21,048 bases of DNA from Candidatus Woesearchaeota archaeon. Its GTDB lineage: Archaea; Nanobdellota; Nanobdellia; Woesearchaeales; ARS49. The notes beneath the pieces are model-generated. The model was not told the DNA's origin, made no database searches, and was given only the letters and a program-made list of their open reading frames with translations. Made by a program: the position numbers and the translations under genes. How positions within the stretch are numbered: position 1 is the first letter of the stretch; every line of letters begins with the position of its first letter. The stretch is from the NCBI GenBank assembly GCA_019323135.1, contig JAHWHT010000007.1:1-21048 (forward strand), given 5' to 3'. Shown piece by piece: positions 19,897 through 21,048 of this stretch.

Positions 19897-21048
19897 TTAT
19901 CTATGCGTAAACCAGAATTTCAGTGTTTTGCCGCTTATCTTGTCTAATCTGCAGAATCCGACTCTCTCTAGCTGGATTATAGCTCCTGCTTTGAGTTTGC
20001 TCATGCCTGCTTCACCCAGTCCTTTAACAAGAGTGTTGTCTGGCATTAATAATTCAACTTTAACTAAATCTTTTGAAACAGGAAGCCAATGCATTATTGC
20101 CTCTCCCTTTTCTTTATAACTCATATAATCTTCTCCCTCAAATATCAATTCTCTTGCTTTTTTCTTAAAGTTCAGGCAGTCCATCAAGCGATAAAGTTTG
20201 TTTGCTTTCAATGTCTTATGATCTGCTTTTGCTAAATAGAATTTATCACTGCACTTAAATTTCCTGACACCGCGTTTAGGATTATCTGGATGCAGTTTCA
20301 GCTCAACTTCTTGATTAGGCGCATTTGAAATCTCTATTTCAACAGGGTCTTCCACAAAGAAGTATCTATCTGCAATTGGCTCTATTATGTCTTTGTTAAA
20401 CGCATTTATTGTTTTAAAGAACTCGTCTTTGCTCACTGTTTTGTCTGACAAAGATACACCCATATCTACTGCAAAATTGATAAATGCTTCTGGTTGATAC
20501 CCTCTTCTTTTCAGTGCTCTCATAAATGGCAGCCTTATATCGTCCCAGCCTTCATATTCACCATACTCTATTTTTTGTTTTGTTTTTGAGCAGCTAACCT
20601 CTATTCCTTCAAAGTTGATTCTGCCCCAATTAATGTAAATTGGACGCGTCCATTTGAAATAATCAAATATGTACTTTTGTCTTTTTGCATTGTCCGCATG
20701 CTCTTTTCCATTGATGACATGAGTCAAGCCCATTAAATGGTCATCGATTGCTACGCTTAGATTCATCAGCGGCCAAACTTTGTATTTTGTGCCCTGTCTT
20801 GGATGAACATGGTCATTTATTCTCATTGCTGGCCAGTCTCGCATTGCAGGATTTTTATGCGCAACATCTGTCTTGATTCTACACACTGCCTCTCCAGGTT
20901 TATACTCCCCAAACATCTTATCCCATCTCTGGCCTTGCTCTTTAATTGACAAATCCCTGCAAGGGCATGCTTTTTTCTTTATTATTTGTTCTCTGAATGT
21001 ATCTGGATCACAAGTGCACACATATGCATTGCCTTCTGCAATTAACTT
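19897..21048 (-). CDS. gltX: glutamyl-tRNA synthetase (archaeal type), N-terminus outside the window
   Basis: The frame is open from the right edge, giving 383 residues of the C-terminal two thirds. The enzyme charges tRNA-Glu (and in many archaea tRNA-Gln, later amidated). A zinc-binding-like CTC...CPC arrangement (AYVCTCDPDTF, KKKACPCRDLS) opens the fragment. The catalytic domain follows with ADNAKRQKYIFDYFKW, IYINWGRINFEG and the KMSKS-equivalent region IEVSCSKTKQKIE, then GWDDIRLPFMRALKRRGYQP. The C-terminal half has the beta-barrel anticodon-binding domains of the archaeal/eukaryotic type (KFYLAKADHKTL, KVELLMPDNTLVKGLGE). The HIGH motif must lie beyond 21048. The GTG at 21021 is internal (YVCTC), not a start. 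Confidence 0.95.
   Translation of the reverse strand, partial: KLIAEGNAYVCTCDPDTFREQIIKKKACPCRDLSIKEQGQRWDKMFGEYKPGEAVCRIKTDVAHKNPAMRDWPAMRINDHVHPRQGTKYKVWPLMNLSVAIDDHLMGLTHVINGKEHADNAKRQKYIFDYFKWTRPIYINWGRINFEGIEVSCSKTKQKIEYGEYEGWDDIRLPFMRALKRRGYQPEAFINFAVDMGVSLSDKTVSKDEFFKTINAFNKDIIEPIADRYFFVEDPVEIEISNAPNQEVELKLHPDNPKRGVRKFKCSDKFYLAKADHKTLKANKLYRLMDCLNFKKKARELIFEGEDYMSYKEKGEAIMHWLPVSKDLVKVELLMPDNTLVKGLGEAGMSKLKAGAIIQLERVGFCRLDKISGKTLKFWFTHR

Noticed and set aside
1..21048. tRNA, rRNA or transposase genes
   Set aside because: No cloverleaf-like sequence in the short intergenic gaps, no rRNA-like stretch, and no frame with transposase motifs was found by eye.

Overview
The window looks like chromosomal DNA from an AT-rich archaeon, most likely one of the small-genome DPANN lineages (Woesearchaeota/Pacearchaeota-like; inferred from gene content, not proven). 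The archaeal signs are a thermosome, archaeal-type GluRS, Elp3, Spt5/NusG, SecE and L11, the RNase P protein Rpp21/Rnp4, a TrmB-family regulator, a class III (pilin-type) signal peptide and a histone-fold protein. TATA boxes sit about 26 nt upstream of many start codons, so many mRNAs should be leaderless. Other genes carry GAGGTGA or G-run Shine-Dalgarno sites.

Layout. 1-1613: a divergent pair, the Rpp21 gene (cut by the window edge) and a 414-aa coiled-coil protein, around one shared TATA box. 1619-4460 (minus): phosphoglycerate kinase and GAPDH, overlapping by 4 nt and both bacterial-type, then an ACT-domain protein. 4626-5867: a small Cys-containing protein convergent with an NSUN-type RNA m5C methyltransferase. 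5910-7537: three unrecognised small genes divergent from a TrmB-like regulator, with a candidate operator between them. 7532-9208: Elp3 tRNA-modifying enzyme. 9403-11078 (minus): a cell-surface group (pilin-like protein and two single-pass membrane proteins). 11094-14229 (minus): the classic archaeal block ftsZ-secE-spt5-rpl11. 14280-15662 (minus): FKBP-type prolyl isomerase and cytidylate kinase. 15762-18245 (plus): two unknown small proteins and the thermosome, each with a strong G-rich Shine-Dalgarno. 18377-19464: two overlapping coiled-coil genes. 19625-19786 (minus): a 53-aa histone-fold gene. 19897-21048 (minus): the C-terminal part of glutamyl-tRNA synthetase.

The most unusual signal is an intergenic element present in four copies (9250-9397, 12466-12563, 12968-13064, 19457-19552). 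Each copy is bounded by GTGCATAGCAC and its exact inverse, with strongly conserved subterminal blocks and a variable AT-rich core. Every copy touches or overlaps a stop codon, and two copies flank secE as direct repeats. One copy carries a 50-nt insert made of two perfect hairpins. It could be a non-autonomous mobile element (MITE-like), a 3'-end or boundary element, or a small structured RNA family; the sequence alone does not decide. Separately, the thermosome gene is followed by two perfect hairpins that can form mutually exclusive pairings.

The genes are mostly housekeeping: translation and tRNA modification, protein export and folding, division, and the ATP-yielding part of glycolysis. 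The unrecognised genes are mainly coiled-coil, surface or small proteins. No tRNA, rRNA, CRISPR array or transposase gene was found, and no gene-free stretch exceeds about 200 bases.
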